From contig JBEIPP010000131.1 of the NCBI GenBank assembly GCA_040376995.1, forward strand, positions 1 through 8,530: 8,530 bases of DNA, written 5' to 3'. Each line of letters begins with the position of its first letter. The first letter of the stretch is position 1. The DNA is from UBA4416 sp040376995 (GTDB lineage Bacteria > Bacteroidota > Bacteroidia > B-17B0 > Aurantibacillaceae). The position numbers and the translations under genes were made by a program. The notes beneath the pieces were generated by a model. It was given only the letters and a program-made list of their open reading frames with translations, was not told the DNA's origin and did not search any database. Shown here piece by piece: positions 6,832 to 8,530 of the stretch.

Positions 6832-7635
6832 TTATTTTCCTGAAGTTTGGAATTCTTGGATAATTGAGAAACCAGCTTCATCCATTGCATAAGTAATTTG
6901 ATCTACACGGTTTGAGAAGAAGTTGTAGAAAATAATAGCTAACGCAGAAGATAAGATACCTACTAATGTATTTACTAAGGCTTCAGAAATACCTGTTGCT
7001 AAGGCTGCTGTATCAGGAGTGCCAGCTGCAGCTAAGGCACCGAAGGCACGAATCATCCCTACAACCGTTCCAATTAAACCAACTAATGTACCAATAGAAG
7101 CACAAGTAGAAATAACGCTTAAGTTTTTAGATAACATTGGTAATTCTAATGCAGTCGCTTCTTCTAATGCTTTAGAGATAGCTGCAACTTTAGCTTCTTT
7201 ATCCATAGTGTTATCGTTTTGTACGAATTGGTATTTCATCAAACCTTCACGAACAACATTTCCTAATGATCCTTTTTGTTTATCGCAAGCTGCAATAGCT
7301 CCGTCAAAATCTTTAGCACCAATTAATTCTTTAATTTTAGCAACAAACTTATCTGTGTTACCAGCTCCATTTGCTTTTTGAATTGTAATTAAACGCTCAA
7401 AGAAAAAGCATAATACTGTAAATAATGTTCCTAATAAAATTGGTACAATAAATCCACCTTTGTACATGATACCGAAGAAATTGTGAGGATGCCCTTTTTC
7501 TGGACCTTCAGCATCAAAATTAGCTGGATCACCTAATACAAATTTATAAACTACGATACCGATTATTAAACAGATAACGATAGCAATTGCTGAAACGATT
7601 AATGGAAAACCGCCTGATGTTTTTTTGTTACTCAT
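6832..7635 (-). CDS. exbB: MotA/TolQ/ExbB proton channel family protein (ExbB)
   Basis: ExbB forms the inner-membrane oligomer that surrounds ExbD and uses the proton gradient to power TonB. The 267 residues contain four hydrophobic segments: an extra N-terminal helix (about 11-34), one at 61-79 followed by ER (80-81), and two in the conserved channel region, 172-197 (SIGTLVGLIGTVVGMIRAF) and 215-240 (ISEALVNTLVGILSSALAIIFYNFF). The Gly/Ala/Thr-rich character of the last two, with T190 and T223, fits the pore-lining helices of the family. The cytoplasmic loop between 82 and 165 is charged. It is the first gene of the operon. The ATG at 7635 lies about 37 bases from the expected transcription start, and the leader is A-rich without a Shine-Dalgarno sequence. 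Confidence 0.94.
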   Translation of the reverse strand: MSNKKTSGGFPLIVSAIAIVICLIIGIVVYKFVLGDPANFDAEGPEKGHPHNFFGIMYKGGFIVPILLGTLFTVLCFFFERLITIQKANGAGNTDKFVAKIKELIGAKDFDGAIAACDKQKGSLGNVVREGLMKYQFVQNDNTMDKEAKVAAISKALEEATALELPMLSKNLSVISTCASIGTLVGLIGTVVGMIRAFGALAAAGTPDTAALATGISEALVNTLVGILSSALAIIFYNFFSNRVDQITYAMDEAGFSIIQEFQTSGK

Positions 7636-7678
7636 AATAGTTGTTTTTTTAGTTAGTTTCTAGTTTTTAGAATGACGC

Positions 7679-7710
7679 CAAACATAATAAAAAGGTTTTT
7701 AAATAACAAT
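7679..7710 (-). promoter_or_regulatory. Bacteroidota-type promoter of the exbB-exbD-exbD-tonB operon
   Basis: On the minus strand TATGTTTG (7679-7686) is a perfect match to the -7 element TAnnTTTG, and ATTG (7707-7710) is a 3/4 match to the -33 TTTG. The spacer is 20 bases, the same as at pepA. The expected start is near 7672, leaving a leader of about 37 bases before the exbB ATG. No competing + strand gene is served by it. Confidence 0.7.
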
Positions 7711-7777
7711 ATTCTAATACTATCTTTTTGTTAATGTTTGGTAACCTTTCTTTTTGTTTAATACGCTCAATCTACCA

Positions 7778-7797
7778 CAAATATTGTCAAATATTGT
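7778..7797. repeat. Tandem decamer CAAATATTGT x2
   Basis: Two identical adjacent copies of CAAATATTGT occur about 70 bases upstream of the exbB promoter's -33 element. Each copy, with its flanking A, contains a loose ACAA/TTGT dyad, so a paired protein-binding site is possible. Chance in AT-rich DNA is equally possible. Nothing else is recognised in 7711-7846. Confidence 0.4.
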
Positions 7798-7846
7798 TTA
7801 ATTAAAACAGCGATTTTGTAACTGGTTGGTTTTGGGCAATAAGTGG

Positions 7847-7936
7847 TTAAGAACTAAGCCGTTTTTTCCTCAACTTCATACCGCCCCACGCAGTTACCGA
7901 TTGATCGCTGAATTCAATCGTATCTATTGCACCCAT
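7847..7936 (-). pseudogene. IS1380-like transposase, N-terminal stub
   Basis: A 29-codon minus-strand frame reads MGAIDTIEFSDQSVTAWGGM and then KL before it degenerates into RKKRLSS and a stop. The block FSD-x-x-VTAWGGM resembles the start of IS1380-type transposases, where a polar 'D-K-x-T-x-WGG' strand precedes a long helix. Everything downstream (the DDE domain) is missing, since the exbB promoter lies only about 140 bases further on. The element's terminal motif is at 8001-8019, about 65 bases before the start codon, a plausible distance. The family call is from remembered motif similarity. Confidence 0.6.
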
Positions 7937-8000
7937 ATGGTGAAAAATTTAATTCGACACAAGGTCGGCATTTATTAAGTAATAAAAAAATCTTATCACC

Positions 8001-8019
8001 CTAATGCATAATCTGGGTT
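8001..8019. mobile_element. Terminal repeat of the IS1380-like element
   Basis: CTAATGCATAATCTGGGTT matches 119-137 at 18 of 19 bases in the same orientation. It stands on the 5' side of the transposase stub, and a truncated foreign reading frame starts 3 bases beyond it, so it probably marks the exact element edge. Confidence 0.55.
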
Positions 8020-8021
8020 GA

Positions 8022-8219
8022 AAAAACAAATCAATTGTTGAGCAAGTAAAAACAAATACAGGAGATTCGAAACAAGTAGAAAAAGACTTCGCATCGCAAG
8101 TAGATGAATTAGAATTGATGAAGCCAGAAATTGCAGCTGCAAAAAGTGACTACGAAAAAATAGTTGCTGAAGTTGCTGAAGCTTTTAAAAACCATGTTGC
8201 TAAAACGAAAGCGAAATAA
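8022..8219 (+). pseudogene. 3' end of an unknown gene cut off by the IS end
   Basis: A 65-codon frame without a start codon runs directly out of the IS end (TGA at 8019-8021) to TAA at 8217-8219. The product is Lys/Glu/Ala-rich and predicted helical: VEQVKTNTGDSKQVEKDF, then ELELMKPEIAAAKSDYEKI and VAEVAEAFKNHVAKTKAK. Its regular spacing of hydrophobic residues suggests a coiled coil or amphipathic helices. Codon use looks like that of real genes rather than random AT-rich DNA. The only in-frame Met is at codon 36, too late to be the natural start. The most likely history is that insertion removed the 5' part. I cannot name the parent protein. Confidence 0.55.
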
Positions 8220-8220
8220 G

Positions 8221-8253
8221 CGTCATTGCGAGGAAGTATGACGAAACAATCTC
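8221..8253 (+). repeat. REP-like dispersed repeat
   Basis: The sequence begins CGTCATTGCGAGGA and ends ACGAAACAATCTC. It closely resembles the widespread intergenic repeat 'CGTCATTGCGAGGA...GACGAAGCAATCTC' that I recall from many Bacteroidota genomes. CGTCAT (8221-8226) pairs with ATGACG (8238-8243), giving a small hairpin immediately after the stop codon of the gene remnant, a typical position. Confidence 0.6.
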
Positions 8254-8293
8254 AAACTAAGTAAACTATGTATAATATAAATTATAAATAAAA

Positions 8294-8340
8294 AATAGTC
8301 CAAATTTTGTTGAATTGTTTTTTTTTACATTTGGACTATT
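8294..8340. repeat. Perfect 12-bp inverted repeat in the IS630-like leader, copy B
   Basis: AATAGTCCAAAT (8294-8305) and ATTTGGACTATT (8329-8340) are exact reverse complements around a 23-base T-rich spacer. It lies 13 bases before the transposase ATG. It could be part of the element's end, a transposase-binding site, or a hairpin that stops outside transcription from entering the gene. Confidence 0.75.
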
Positions 8341-8353
8341 AAATAATTATAAC

Positions 8354-8530
8354 ATGGCACTACCGAAACAAATAATTATTAAGGAAGATTTATTAACCTT
8401 AAAAACTCATGCAAAAAACGGCAATGATTTAATTAAAAAGAGAATGCGACTGCTTATTGAATTGAAGAAAGGCAAGCCTAATGAACATTCTAAACGCGCC
8501 TTATCAGAGAAGCTTGGCGTCAATCATAAT
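8354..8530 (+). CDS. IS630-like transposase, N-terminal part (runs off the window)
   Basis: An open frame of 59 codons starts MALPKQIIIKEDLLTLKTHA and continues to the window edge without a stop. Residues about 24-59 form a homeodomain-like helix-turn-helix: a basic helix (DLIKKRMRLLIELKKG), then HSKRALSEKLGVNHN, which is the DNA-recognition unit used by IS630-type transposases to bind their ends. The catalytic DDE domain would lie beyond the edge, so I cannot say whether the element is active. Compared with the copy at 4262, it keeps the ATG. Confidence 0.75.
   Translation, partial: MALPKQIIIKEDLLTLKTHAKNGNDLIKKRMRLLIELKKGKPNEHSKRALSEKLGVNHN

Larger units (their letters stand above)
8280..8530 (+). 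repeat. 250-bp direct repeat, copy B (IS630-like left end, intact so far)
   Basis: This is the partner of 4189-4438, with the same orientation and about 4.1 kb away. It has the perfect inverted repeat, a proper ATG and no stop in the transposase frame, so it is the less decayed copy. The window ends inside the repeat. Confidence 0.9.

Noticed and set aside
7019..7381. + strand frame of 120 codons inside exbB
   Set aside because: It is antisense to ExbB; its Ala/Pro bias is a mirror of the Gly/Ala-rich helices.
4189..8530. A composite transposon carrying the Ton operon
   Set aside because: The left IS630 copy is only a dead 5' fragment, and the operon is a housekeeping function with its own promoter and terminator, so past mobilisation as a unit is not supported.

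Overview
The window looks like a Bacteroidota chromosome fragment. The base composition is AT-rich and no Shine-Dalgarno sequences are visible. Two promoter-like sites fit the Bacteroidota pattern TTTG-N20-TAnnTTTG. The exbB-exbD-exbD-tonB order with an FPGG-type TonB and a Q-initial mature secreted protein are also typical of the phylum. I cannot resolve class or genus.

Layout. (1) 1-208: an insertion-sequence end at 119-137, then a promoter that sits almost on top of the next start codon. (2) 209-3823, + strand: a tight three-gene run made of an M17 leucyl aminopeptidase (pepA), an unrecognised secreted protein that starts at TTG, and 4-hydroxythreonine-4-phosphate dehydrogenase (pdxA). (3) 3848-4531, + strand: one open frame that is not a real gene. 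It is a head-to-tail fusion of two decayed transposase pieces, the C-terminal part of an IS1595/ISXO2-like transposase and the N-terminal part of an IS630-like transposase. (4) 4544-7710, - strand: a TonB energy-transduction operon read right to left as promoter, exbB, palindromic hairpin, exbD, exbD, tonB, strong terminator. (5) 7711-8530: a mobile-element graveyard. It holds an IS1380-like transposase N-terminal stub with its terminal repeat, the 3' end of a beheaded unknown gene, a REP-like dispersed repeat, and the start of a second IS630-like element whose reading frame is intact up to the window edge.

How the genes work together. ExbB and the two ExbD proteins form the proton-driven inner-membrane motor, and TonB passes the energy to outer-membrane receptors (the SusC/TonB-dependent receptor class that dominates nutrient uptake in this phylum). 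PepA and PdxA are housekeeping enzymes for peptide turnover and vitamin B6 synthesis. The accessory content is IS debris of at least three families, and a 250-bp direct repeat of IS630 origin flanks the whole Ton operon.

I found no convincing undescribed system. The most useful observations are the chimeric pseudo-ORF, the direct repeats around the Ton operon, the perfect 18-bp palindrome between exbB and exbD, the probable leaderless pepA transcript, and the gene cut off exactly at an IS end.
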